A DNA stretch of 64,000 nt from Nematostella vectensis. Lineage: Eukaryota; Cnidaria; Anthozoa; Actiniaria; Edwardsiidae. Below, in pieces: positions 40,401 to 53,700 of this stretch. The stretch is from NCBI RefSeq assembly GCF_932526225.1, contig NC_064044.1:1185001-1249000 (forward strand). Reading direction: 5' to 3'. Position 1 is the stretch's first letter, and each line of letters begins with the position of its first letter. The position numbers and the translations under genes were made by a program. The notes beneath the pieces are model-generated. The model was not told the DNA's origin and did not search any database. It worked only from the letters and a program-made list of their open reading frames with translations.

Positions 40401-43400
40401 GACTAACGTGGCATTGCTGAAGGGAATTGTAATGAAAATTACTTTTAATACTATTGGTATCGTAAACTATCACAAGCAAAGTCACCATCGGACTGGAGGT
40501 TACATTCGGGAAAAGCTTCAGGGTTACATTCGGGAATTTGTTTTACGAGTGTAACCTCCAAAAGGTTACAATCGATATTTTTTTTTCCGAATGTAAATTC
40601 CAAAAAGTAACATTAGGAAAAATAAAACAGTATACTCGGAAAAAAAGGTATATCAATCTATCGAGCGCTATGCTCTATGTTAGAATCTACTTAATCAAGT
40701 TATCCAAGGAATCTAGTTAGTTCTTGTGTGCATAAAATATGTACAGGATCCTGAACAAAGCATGAGCACATCAAAGATGCTGAGAGTACATAAAAATGTC
40801 CCTATACCTTCTTTTTATGTCATGACACACCAAGAACAGTATAATTAAGTATCGATATTTAAAAAAAAAATAAAGAAAAAAAAATAGGCTAGCAGCGGGA
40901 ATCGAACCCGGATAGCTGCGTTAGTAGTCAAGTGCCCGCAACGAAAGACTAACGTGGCATTGCTGAAGGGAATTGTAATGAAAATTACTTTTAATACTAT
41001 TGGTATCGCAAACTATCCCAAGCAAAGTCACCATCGGACTGGAGGTTACATTCGGGAAAAGCTTCAGGGTTACAATCGGGAATTTGTTTTACAAGTGTAA
41101 CCTCCAAAAGGTTACAATCGATAATTTTTTTTTCCGAATGGGAATTCCATAAAGTAACATTAAAACAAATAAAACAGTATACTCGGAAAAAAAAGGTATA
41201 TCAATCTATCGAGCGCTATGCTCTATGTTAGAATCAACTTAATCAAGTTATCCAAGGAATCTAGTTAGTTCTTGTGTGCATAAAATATGTACAGGATCCT
41301 GAAGAAAGCATGAGCACATCAAAGATGCTGAGAGTACATAAAAATGTCCCTATACCTTCTTTTTATGTCATTACACACCAAGAACAGTATAATTAAGTAT
41401 CGATATTTAAAAAAAAAAATAAAGAAAAAAAAAATAGGCTATCAGCGGGAATCGAACCCGGGTGGCTACGTTAGTAGTCAAGTGCCCGCAACGAAAGACT
41501 AACGTGGCATTGCTGAAGGGAATTGTAATGAAAATTACTTTTAATTCTATTGGTATCGTAAACTATCCCAAACAAAGTCACCATCGGACTGGAGGTTACA
41601 TTCGGGAAAAGCTTCAGGGTTACATTCGGGAATTTGTTTTACGAGTGTAACCTCCAAAAGGTTACAATCGATATTTTTTTTCCGAATGTAAATTCCAAAA
41701 AGTAACATTAGGAAAAATAAAACAGTATACTCGGAAAAAAAGGTATATCAATCTATCGAGCTCTATACTCTATCTTAGAATCTACTTAATCAAGTTATCC
41801 AAGGAATCTAGTTAGTTCTTGTGTGCATAAAATATGTAAAGGATCCTGAACAAAGCATGAGCACATCAAAGATGCTGAGAGTACATAAAAATGTCCCTAT
41901 ACCTTCTTTTTATGTCATGACACACCAAGAACAGTATAATTAAGTATCGATATTTAAAAAAAAAATAAAGAAAAAAAATAGGCTAGCAGCGGGAATCGAA
42001 CCCGGATCGCTGCGTTAGTAGTCAAGTGCCCGCAACGAAAGACTAACGTGGCATTGCTGAAGGGAATTGTAATGAAAATTACTTTTAATACTATTGGTAT
42101 CGTAAACTATCCCAAGCAAAGTCACCATCGGACTGGAGGTTACATTCGGGAAAAGCTTCAGGGTTACAATCGGGAATTTGTTTTACAAGTGTAACCTCCA
42201 AAAGGTTACAATCGATAATTTTTTTTTCCGAATGGGAATTCCATAAAGTAACATTAAAACAAATAAAACAGTATACTCGGAAAAAAAAGGTATATCAATC
42301 TATCGAGCGCTATGCTCTATGTTAGAATCAACTTAATCAAGTTATCCAAGGAATCTAGTTAGTTCTTGTGTGCATAAAATATGTACAGGATCCTGAACAA
42401 AGCATGAGCACATCAAAGATGCTGAGAGTACATAAAAATGTCCCTATACCTTCTTTTTATGTCATGACACACCAAGAACAGTATAATTAAGTATCGATAT
42501 TTAAAAAAAAAATAAAGAAAAAAAAATAGGCTATCAGCGCGAATCGAACCCGGGTAGCTGCGTTAGTAGTCAAGTGCCCGCAACGAAAGACTAACGTGGC
42601 ATTGCTGAAGGGAATTGTAATGAAAATTACTTTTAATTCTATTGGTATCGTAAACTATCACAAGCAAAGTCACCATCGGACTGGAGGTTACATTCGGGAA
42701 AAGCTTCAGGGTTACATTCGGGAATTTGTTTTACGAGTGTAACCTCCAAAAGGTTACAATCGATATTTTTTTTTCCGAATGTAAATTCCAAAAAGTAACA
42801 TTAGGAAAAATAAAACAGTATACTCGGAAAAAAAGGTATATCAATCTATCGAGCGCTATGCTCTATGTTAGAATCTACTTAATCAAGTTATCCAAGGAAT
42901 CTAGTTAGTTCTTGTGTGCATAAAATATGTGCAGGATCCTGAACAAAGCATGAGCACATCAAAGATGCTGAGAGTACATAAAAATGTCCCTATACCTTCT
43001 TTTTATGTCATGACACACCAAGAACAGTATAATTAAGTATCGATATTTAAAAAAAAAATAAAGAAAAAAAAATAGGCTAGCAGCGGGAATCGAACCCGGA
43101 TAGCTGCGTTAGTAGTCAAGTGCCCGCAACGAAAGACTAACGTGGCATTGCTGAAGGGAATTGTAATGAAAATTACTTTTAATACTATTGGTATCGCAAA
43201 CTATCCCAAGCAAAGTCACCATCGGACTGGAGGTTACATTCGGGAAAAGCTTTAGGGTTACAATCGGGAATTTGTTTTACAAGTGTAACCTCCAAAAGGT
43301 TACAATCGATAATTTTTTTTTTCCGAATGGGAATTCCATAAAGTAACATTAAAACAAATAAAACAGTATACTCGGAAAAAAAAGGTATATCAATCTATCG

Positions 43401-46400
43401 AGCGCTATGCTCTATGTTAGAATCAACTTAATCAAGTTATCCAAGGAATCTAGTTAGTTCTTGTGTGCATAAAATATGTACAGGATCCTGAAGAAAGCAT
43501 GAGCACATCAAAGATGCTGAGAGTACATAAAAATGTCCCTATACCTTCTTTTTATGTCATTACACACCAAGAACAGTATAATTAAGTATCGATATTTAAA
43601 AAAAAAAATAAAGAAAAAAAAAATAGGCTATCAGCGGGAATCGAACCCGGGTGGCTACGTTAGTAGTCAAGTGCCCGCAACGAAAGACTAACGTGGCATT
43701 GCTGAAGGGAATTGTAATGAAAATTACTTTTAATTCTATTGGTATCGTAAACTATCCCAAGCAAAGTCACCATCGGACTGGAGGTTACATTCGGGAAAAG
43801 CTTCAGGGTTACATTCGGGAATTTGTTTTACGAGTGTAACCTCCAAAAGGTTACAATCGATATTTTTTTTCCGAATGTAAATTCCAAAAAGTAACATTAG
43901 GAAAAATAAAACAGTATACTCGGAAAAAAAGGTATATCAATCTATCGAGCTCTATACTCTATCTTAGAATCTACTTAATCAAGTTATCCAAGGAATCTAG
44001 TTAGTTCTTGTGTGCATAAAATATGTAAAGGATCCTGAACAAAGCATGAGCACATCAAAGATGCTGAGAGTACATAAAAATGTCCCTATACCTTCTTTTT
44101 ATGTCATGACACACCAAGAACAGTATAATTAAGTATCGATAAAAAAAAAAAAAAATAAAGAAAAAAAATAGGCTAGCAGCGGGAATCGAACCCGGATCGC
44201 TGCGTTAGTAGTCAAGTGCCCGCAACGAAAGACTAACGTGGCATTGCTGAAGGGAATTGTAATGAAAATTACTTTTAATACTATTGGTATCGTAAACTAT
44301 CCCAAGCAAAGTCACCATCGGACTGGAGGTTACATTCGGGAAAAGCTTCAGGGTTACAATCGGGAATTTGTTTTACAAGTGTAACCTCCAAAAGGTTACA
44401 ATCGATAATTTTTTTTTCCGAATGGGAATTCCATAAAGTAACATTAAAACAAATAAAACAGTATACTCGGAAAAAAAAGGTATATCAATCTATCGAGCGC
44501 TATGCTCTATGTTAGAATCAACTTAATCAAGTTATCCAAGGAATCTAGTTAGTTCTTGTGTGCATAAAATATGTACAGGATCCTGAAGAAAGCATGAGCA
44601 CATCAAAGATGCTGAGAGTACATAAAAATGTCCCTATACCTTCTTTTTATGTCATTACACACCAAGAACAGTATAATTAAGTATCGATATTTAAAAAAAA
44701 AAATAAAGAAAAAAAAAAAAGGCTATCAGCGGGAATCGAACCCGGGTGGCTACGTTAGTAGTCAAGTGCCCGCAACGAAAGACTAACGTGGCATTGCTGA
44801 AGGGAATTGTAATGAAAATTACTTTTAATTCTATTGGTATCGTAAACTATCCCAAGCAAAGTCACCATCGGACTGGAGGTTACATTCGGGAAAAGCTTCA
44901 GGGTTACATTCGGGAATTTGTTTTACGAGTGTAACCTCCAAAAGGTTACAATCGATATTTTTTTTCCGAATGTAAATTCCAAAAAGTAACATTAGGAAAA
45001 ATAAAACAGTATACTCGGAAAAAAAGGTATATCAATCTATCGAGCTCTATACTCTATCTTAGAATCTACTTAATCAAGTTATCCAAGGAATCTAGTTAGT
45101 TCTTGTGTGCATAAAATATGTAAAGGATCCTGAACAAAGCATGAGCACATCAAAGATGCTGAGAGTACATAAAAATGTCCCTATACCTTCTTTTTATGTC
45201 ATGACACACCAAGAACAGTATAATTAAGTATCGTAATTAAAAAAAAAAAATAAAGAAAAAAAATAGGCTAGCAGCGGGAATCGAACCCGGATCGCTGCGT
45301 TAGTAGTCAAGTGCCCGCAACGAAAGACTAACGTGGCATTGCTGAAGGGAATTGTAATGAAAATTACTTTTAATACTATTGGTATCGTAAACTATCCCAA
45401 GCAAAGTCACCATCGGACTGGAGGTTACATTCGGGAAAAGCTTCAGGGTTACATTCGGGAATTTGTTTTACGAGTGTAACCTCCAAAAGGTTACAATCGA
45501 TATTTTTTTTTCCGAATGTAAATTCCAAAAAGTAACATTAGGAAAAATAAAACAGTATACTCGGAAAAAAAGGTATATCAATCTATCGAGCGCTATGCTC
45601 TATGTTAGAATCTACTTAATCAAGTTATCCAAGGAATCTAGTTAGTTCTTGTGTGCATAAAATATGTGCAGGATCCTGAACAAAGCATGAGCACATCAAA
45701 GATGCTGAGAGTACATAAAAATGTCCCTATACCTTCTTTTTATGTCATTACACACCAAGAACAGTATAATTAAGTATCGATATTTAAAAAAAAAATAAAG
45801 AAAAAAAAAATAGGCTATCAGCGGGAATCGAACCCGGGTGGCTACCTTAGTAGTCAAGTGCCCGCAACGAAAGACTAACGTGGCATTGCTGAAGGGAATT
45901 GTAATGAAAATTACTTTTAATTCTATTGGTATCGTAAACTATCCCAAGCAAAGTCACCATCGGACTGGAGGTTACATTCGGGAAAAGCTTCAGGGTTACA
46001 TTCGGGAATTTGTTTTACGAGTGTAACCTCCAAAAGGTTACAATCGATATTTTTTTTCCGAATGTAAATTCCAAAAAGTATCATTAGGAAAAATAAAACA
46101 GTATACTCGGAAAAAAAGGTATATCAATCTATCGAGCTCTATACTCTATCTTAGAATCTACTTAATCAAGTTATCCAAGGAATCTAGTTAGTTCTTGTGT
46201 GCATAAAATATGTACAGGATCCTGAACAAAGCATGAGCACATCAAAGATGCTGAGAGTACATAAAAATGTCCCTATACCTTCTTTTTATGTCATGACACA
46301 CCAAGAACAGTATAATTAAGTATCGATATTTAAAAAAAAAAATAAAGAAAAAAAATAGGCTAGCAGCGGGAATCGAACCCGGATCGCTGCGTTAGTAGTC

Positions 46401-46417
46401 AAGTGCCCGCAACGAAA
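40401..46417. repeat. Dimeric HOR stretch B (~1.094 kb), with a GGGAATTCC subfamily
   Basis: Copies at 40947, 42041, 43135 and 44231 carry CCGAATGGGAATTCC, TTAAAACAAAT and TACAAGTG. They alternate with copies having GAGCTCTATACTC (41497, 43686, 44781, 45873) or CTATCACAAGC (40401, 42589). The period is 1094-1096 bp. Several copies share a GGTGGCTACG tRNA-like variant. Confidence 0.75.
40947..41496 (+). repeat. Representative GGGAATTCC-subfamily monomer
   Basis: CCGAATGTAAATTCCAAAAAG is replaced by CCGAATGGGAATTCC followed by ATAAAG, which adds an EcoRI site and damages one GTTAC word. TACAAGTG and TTAAAACAAAT are linked changes. Sister copies start at 42041, 43135 and 44231. Copies at 49620 and 61494 have the GGGAATTCC patch but otherwise ordinary flanks (TACGAGTG, TTAGGACAAAT). 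Confidence 0.8.
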
Positions 46418-47512
46418 GACTAACGTGGCATTGCTGAAGGGAATTGTAATGAAAATTACTTTTAATACTATTGGTATCGTAAACTATCCCAAGCAAAGTC
46501 ACCATCGGACTGGTGGTTACATTCGGGTAAAGCTTCAGGGTTACAATCGGGAATTTGTTTTACGAGTGTAACCTCCAAAAGGTTACAATCGATATTTTTT
46601 TTTCCGAATGTAAATTCCAAAAAGTAACATTAGGAAAAATAAAACAGTATACTCGGAAAAAAAAGGTATATCAATCTATCGAGCGCTATGCTCTATGTTA
46701 GAATCTACTTAATGAAGTTATCCAAGGAATCTAGTTAGTTCTTGTGTGCATAAAATATGTACAGGATCCTGAACAAAGCATGAGCACATCAAAGATGCTG
46801 AGAGGACATAAAAATGTCCCTATACCTTCTTTGTATGTCATGACACACCAAGAACAGTATAATTAAGTATCGATATTAAAAAAAAAATAATAAAGAAAAA
46901 AAAATAGGCTATCAGCGGGAATCGAACCCGGGTAGCTGCGTTAGTAGTCAAGTGCCCGCAACGAAAGACTAACGTGGCATTGCTGAAGGGAATTGTAATG
47001 AAAATTACTTTTAATACTATTGGTATCGTAAACTATCCCAAGCAAAGTCACCATCGGACTAGAGGTTACATTCGGGAAAAGCTTCAGGGTTACATTCGGG
47101 AATTTGTTTTACGAGTGTAACCTCCAAAAGGTTACAATCGATATTTTTTTTCCGAATGTAAATTCCAAAAAGTAACATTAGGAAAAATAAAACAGTATAC
47201 TCGGAAAAAAAGGTATATCAATCTATCGAGCGCTATACTCTATCTTAGAAATCTACTTAATCAAGTTATCCAAGGAATCTAGTTAGTTCTTGTGTGCATA
47301 AAATATGTACAGGATCCTGAACAAAGCATGAGCACATCAAAGATGCTGAGAGTACATAAAAATGTCCCTATACCTTCTTTTTATATCATGACACACCAAG
47401 AACAGTATAATTAAGTATCGATATTTAAAAAAAAAATAAAGAAAAAAAAATTGGCTATCAGCGGGAATCGAACCCGGATCGCTGCGTTAGTAGTCAAGTG
47501 CCCGCAACGAAA

Positions 47513-47984
47513 GACTAACGTGGCATTGCTGAAGGGAATTGTAATGAAAATTACTTTTAATACTATTGGTATCGTAAACTATCCCAAGCAAAGTCACCAT
47601 CGAACTGGAGGTTACATTCGGGAAAAGCTTCAGGGTTACATTCGGGAATTTGTTTTACGAGTGTAACCTCCAAAAGGTTACAATCGATAATTTTTTTCCG
47701 AATGTAAATTCCAAAAAGTAATCTACTTAATCAAGATATCCAAGGAATCTAGTTAGTTCTTGTGTGCATAAAATATGTACAGGATCCTGAACAAAGCATG
47801 AGCACATCAAAGATGCTGAGAGTACATAAAAATGTCCCTATACCTTCTTTTTATGTCATGACACACCAAGAACAGTATAATTAAGTATCGATATTTAAAA
47901 AAAAAAAATAAAGAAAAAAAAATAGGCTGTCAGCGGGAATCGAACCCGGGTAGCTGCGTTAGTAGTCAAGTGCCCGCAACGAAA
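47513..47984 (+). repeat. Truncated monomer (472 bp, 75-bp internal deletion), copy 1
   Basis: AAAAAGTAA is joined directly to TCTACTTAATCAAG. The usual segment from CATTAGG through GTTAGAA is missing, including the GCGCTATGCTC region. The copy also has CAAGATATCC instead of CAAGTTATCC. The junction shows about 2 bp of microhomology (AA). The GTTAC cluster and tRNA-like segment are retained. Confidence 0.9.
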
Positions 47985-50168
47985 GACTAACGTGGCATTG
48001 CTGAAGGGAATTGTAATGAAAATTACTTTTAATTCTATTGGTATCGTAAACTATTCCAAGCAAAGTCACCATCGGACTGGAGGTTACATTCGGGAAAAGC
48101 TTCAGGGTTACATTCGGGAATTTGTTTTACGAGTGTAACCTCCAAAAGGTTACAATCGATATTTTTTTTCCGAATGTAAATTCCAAAAAGTAACATTAGG
48201 AAAAATAAAACAGAATACTCGGAAAAAAAAGGTATATCAATCTATCGAGCGCTATGCTCTATGTTAGAATCTACTTAATCAAGTTATCCAAGGAATCTAG
48301 TTAGTTCTTGTGTGCATAAAATATGTACAGGATCCTGAACAAAGCATGAGCACATCAAAGATGCTGAGAGTACATAAAAATGTCCCTATACCTTCTTTTT
48401 ATGTCATAACACAACAAGAACAGTATAATTAAGTATCGATATTTAAAAAAAAAATAAAGAAAAAAAAATAGGCTGTCAGCGGGAATCGAACCCGGGTCGC
48501 TGGGTTAGTAGTCAAGTGCCCGCAACGAAAGACTAACGTGGCATTGCTGAAGGGAATTGTAATGAAAATTACTTTTAATTCTATTGGTATCGTAAACTAT
48601 CCCAAGCAAAGTCACCATCGGACTGGAGGTTACATTCGGGAAAAGCTTCAGGGTTACATTCGGGAATTTGTTTTACGAGTGTAACCTCCAAAAGGTTACA
48701 ATCGATATTTTTTTTCCGAATGTAAATTCCAAAAAGTAACATTAGGAAAAATAAAACAGTATACTCGGAAAAAAAGGTATATCAATCTATCGAGCGCTAT
48801 ACTCTATCTTAGAATCTACTTAATCAAGTTATCCAAGGCATCTAGTTAGTTCTTGTGTGCATAAAATATGTACAGGATCCTGAACAAAGCATGAGCACAT
48901 CAAAGATGCTGAGAGTACATAAAAATGTCCCTATACCTTCTTTTTATGTCATGACACACCAAGAACAGTATAATTAAGTATCGATATTTAAAAAAAAATA
49001 AAGAAAAAAAAATAGGCTATCAGCGCGAATCGAACCCGGGTAGCTGCGTTAGTAGTCAAGTGCCCGCAACGAAAGACTAACGTGGCATTGCTGAAGGGAA
49101 TTGTAATGAAAATTACTTTTAATTCTATTGGTATAGTAAACTATCACAAGCAAAGTCACCATCGGACTGGAGGTTACATTCGGGAAAAGCTTCAGGGTTA
49201 CATTCGGGAATTTGTTTTACGAGTGTAACCTCCAAAAGGTTACAATCGATATTTTTTTTCCGAATGTAAATTCCAAAAAGTAACATTAGGAAAAATAAAA
49301 CAGTATACTCGGAAAAAAAGGTATATCAATCTATCGAGCGCTATGCTCTATGTTAGAATCTACTTAATCAAGTTATCCAAGGAATCTAGTTAGTTCTTGT
49401 GTGCATAAAATATGTGCAGGATCCTGAACAAAGCATGAGCACATCAAAGATGCTGAGAGTACATAAAAATGTCCCTATACCTTCTTTTTATGTCATGACA
49501 CACCAAGAACAGTATAATTAAGTATCGATATTTAAAAAAAAAATAAAGAAAAAAAAATAGGCTGTCAGCGGGAATCGAACCCGGGTCGCTGGGTTAGTAG
49601 TCAAGTGCCCGCAACGAAAGACTAACGTGGCATTGCTGAAGGGAATTGTAATGAAAATTACTTTTAATTCTATTGGTATCGTAAACTATCCCAAGCAAAG
49701 TCACCATCGGACTGGAGGTTACATTCGGGAAAAGCTTCAGGGTTACATTCGGGAATTTGTTTTACGAGTGTAACCTCCAAAAGGTTACAATCGATAATTT
49801 TTTTTTCCGAATGGGAATTCCATAAAGTAACATTAGGACAAATAAAACAGTATACTCGGAAGAAAAGGTATATCAATCTATCGAGCGCTATGCTCTATGT
49901 TAGAATCAACTTAATCAAGTTATCCAAGGAATCTAGTTAGTTCTTGTGTGCATAAAATATGTACAGGATCCTGAAGAAAGCATGAGCACATCAAAGATGC
50001 TGAGAGTACATAAAAATGTCCCTATACCTTCTTTTTATGTCATTACACACCAAGAACAGTATAATTAAGTATCGATATTTAAAAAAAAAATAAAGAAAAA
50101 AAAAAATAGGCTTTCAGCGGGAATCGAACCCGGGTGGCTACGTTAGTAGTCAAGTGCCCGCAACGAAA

Positions 50169-50717
50169 GACTAACGTGGCATTGCTGAAGGGAATTGTAA
50201 TGAAAATTACTTTTAATTCTATTGGTATCGTAAACTATCCCAAGCAAAGTCACCATCGGTCTGGAGGTTACATTCGGGAAAAGCTTCAGGGTTACATTCG
50301 GGAATTTGTTTTACGAGTGTAACCTCCAAAAGGTTACAATCGATATTTTTTTTTCCGAATGTAAATTCCAAAAAGTAACATTAGGAAAAATAAAACAGTA
50401 TACTCGGAAAAAAAAGGTATATCAATCTATCGAGCGCTATGCTCTATGTTAGAATCTACTTAATGAAGTTATCCAAGGAATCTAGTTAGTTCTTGTGTGC
50501 ATAAAATATGTACAGGATCCTGAACAAAGCATGAGCACATCAAAGATGCTGAGAGTACATAAAAATGTCCCTATACCTTCTTTGTATGTCATGACACACC
50601 AAGAACAGTATAATTAAGTATCGATATTAAAAAAAAATAATAAAGAAAAAAAAAAAAGGCTATCAGCGGGAATCGAACCCGGGTAGCTGCGTTAGTAGTC
50701 AAGTGCCCGCAACGAAA
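50169..50717 (+). repeat. Hybrid monomer, likely unequal-crossover product
   Basis: The left part (CATCGGTCTGG, CGGGAAAAGC, TTACATTCGGG) matches the monomer at 62044. The right part (T9 run, AATGAAGTT, CTTTGTATG, AATAATAAAG) matches the monomer at 63135. The switch lies between about 50297 and 50345. The following monomer at 50718 equals the one at 63683. One side of the duplication is therefore shorter by two monomers. Confidence 0.65.
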
Positions 50718-53700
50718 GACTAACGTGGCATTGCTGAAGGGAATTGTAATGAAAATTACTTTTAATACTATTGGTATCGTAAACTATCCCAAGCAAAGTC
50801 ACCATCGGACTGGAGGTTACATTCGGGAAAAGCTTCAGGGTTACATTCGGGAATTTTTTTTACGAGTGTAACCTCCAAAAGGTTACAATCGATAATTTTT
50901 TCCGAATGTAAATTCCAAAAAGTAACATTAGGAAAAATAAAACAGTATACTCGGAAAAAAAGGTATATCAATCTATCGAGCGCTATGCTCTATGTTAGAA
51001 TCTACTTAATCAAGTTATCCAAGGAATCTAGTTAGTTCTTGTGTGCATAAAATATGTACAGGATCCTGAACAAAGCATGAGCACATCAAAGATGCTGAGA
51101 GTACATAAAAATGTCCCTATACCTTCTTTTTATGTCATGACACACCAAGAACAGTATAATTAAGTATCGATATTTAAAAAAAAAAATAAAGAAAAAAAAA
51201 AAAGGCTATCAGCGGGAATCGAACCCGGGTAGCTGCGTTAGTAGTCAAGTGCCCGCAACGAAAGACTAACGTGGCATTGCTGAAGGGAATTGTAATGAAA
51301 ATTACTTTTAATTCTATTGGTATCGTAAACTATCCCAAGCAAAGTCACCATCGGACTGGAGGTTACATTCGGGAAAAGCTTCAGGGTTACATTCGGGAGT
51401 TTGTTTTACGAGTGTAACCTCCAAAAGGTTACAATCGATATTTTTTTTCCGAATGTAAATTCCAAAAAGTAACATTAGGAAAAATAAAACAGTATACTCG
51501 GAAAAAAAGGTATATCAATCTATCGAGCGCTATACTCTATCTTAGAATCTACTTAATCAAGTTATCCAAGGAATCTAGTTAGTTCTTGTGTGCATAAAAT
51601 ATGTACAGGATCCTGAACAAAGCATGAGCACATCAAAGATGCTGAAAGTACATAAAAATGTCCCTATACCTTCTTTTTATGTCATGACACACCAAGAACA
51701 GTATAACTAAGTATCGATATTTAAAAAAAAAATAAAGAAAAAAAAAATAGGCTATCAGCGGGAATCGAACCCGGGTCGCTGCGTTAGTAGTCAAGTGCCC
51801 GCAACGAAAGACTAACGTGGCATTGCTGAAGGGAATTGTAATGAAAATTACTTTTAATTCTATTGGTATCGTAAACTATCCCAAGCAAAGTCACCATCGG
51901 ACTGGAGGTTACATTCGGGAAAAGCTTCAGGGTTACATTCGGGAATTTGTTTTACGAGTGTAACCTCCAAAAGGTTACAATCGATATTTTTTTTCCGAAT
52001 GTAAATTCCAAAAAGTAACATTAGGAAAAATAAAACAGTATACTCGGAAAAAAAGGTATATCAATTTTTAGAGCGCTATACTCTATCTTAGAATCTACTT
52101 AATCAAGTTATCCAAGGAATCTAGTTAGTTCTTGTGTGCATAAAATATGTACAGGATCCTGAACAAAGCATGAGCACATCAAAGATGCTGAGAGTACATA
52201 AAAATGTCCCTATTCCTTCTTTTTATGTCATGACACACCAAGAACAGTATAATTAAGTATCGATATTTAAAAAAAAAAATAAAGAAAAAAAAATAGGCTA
52301 GCAGCGGGAATCGAACCCGGTTCGCTGCGTTAGTAGTCAAGTGCCCGCAACGAAAGACTAACGTGGCATTGCTGAAAGGAATTGTAATGAAAATTACTTT
52401 TAATACTATTGGTATCGTAAACTATCCCAAGCAAAGTCACCATCGGACTGGAGGTTACATTCGGGTAAAGCTTCAGGGTTACAATCGGGAATTTGTTTTA
52501 CGAGTGTAACCTCCAAAAGGTTGCAATCGATATTTTTTTTTTCCGAATGTAAATTCCAAAAAGTAACATTAGGAAAAATAAAACAGTATACTCGGAAAAA
52601 AAAGGTATATCAATCTATCGAGCGCTATGCTCTATGTTAGAATCTACTTAATGAAGTTATCCAAGGAATCTAGTTAGTTCTTGTGTGCATAAGATATGTA
52701 CAGGATCCTGAACAAAGCATGAGCACATCAAAGATGCTGAGAGGACATAAAAATGTCCCTATACCTTCTTTTTATGTCACGACACACCAAGAACAGTATA
52801 ATTAAGTATCGATATTAAAAAAAAATAAATAAAGAAAAAAAAATAGGCTATCAGCGGAAATCGAACCCGGGTAGCTGCGTTAGTAGTCTAGTGCACGCAA
52901 CGAAAGACTAACGTGGCATTGCTGAAGGGAATTGTAATGAAAATTACTTTTAATACTATTGGTATCGTAAACTATCCCAAGCAAATTCACCATCGGACTG
53001 GAGGTTACATTCGGGAAAAGCTTCAGGGTTACATTCGGGAATTTGTTTTACGAGTGTAACCTCCAAAAGGTTACAATCGATAATTTTTTTCCGAATGTAA
53101 ATTCCAAAAAGTAACATTAGGAAAAATAAAACAGTATACTCGGAAAAAAAGGTATATCAATCTATCGAGCGCTATGCTCTATGTTAGAATCTACTTAATC
53201 AAGTTATCCAAGGAATCTAGTTAGTTCTTGTGTGCATAAAATATGTACAGGATCCTGAACAAAGCATGAGCACATCAAAGATGCTGAGAGTACATAAAAA
53301 TGTCCCTATACCTTCTTTTTATGTCATGACACACCAAGAACAGTATAATTAAGTATCGATATTTAAAAAAAAATAAAGAAAAAAAAAATAGGCTGTCAGC
53401 GGGAATCGAACCCGGGTCGCTGCGTTAGTAGTCAAGTGCCCGCAACGAAAGACTAACGTGGCATTGCTGAAGGGAATTGTAATGAAAATTACTTTTAATA
53501 CTATTGGTATCGTAAACTATCCCAAGCAAAGTCACCATCGGACTGGAGGTTACATTCGGGAAAAGCTTCAGGGTTACAATCGGGAATTTGTTTTACGAGT
53601 GTAACCTCCAAAAGGTTACAATCGATATTTTTTTTTCCGAATGTAAATTCCAAAAAGTAACATTAGGAAAAATAAAACAGTATACTCGGAAAAAAAGGTA

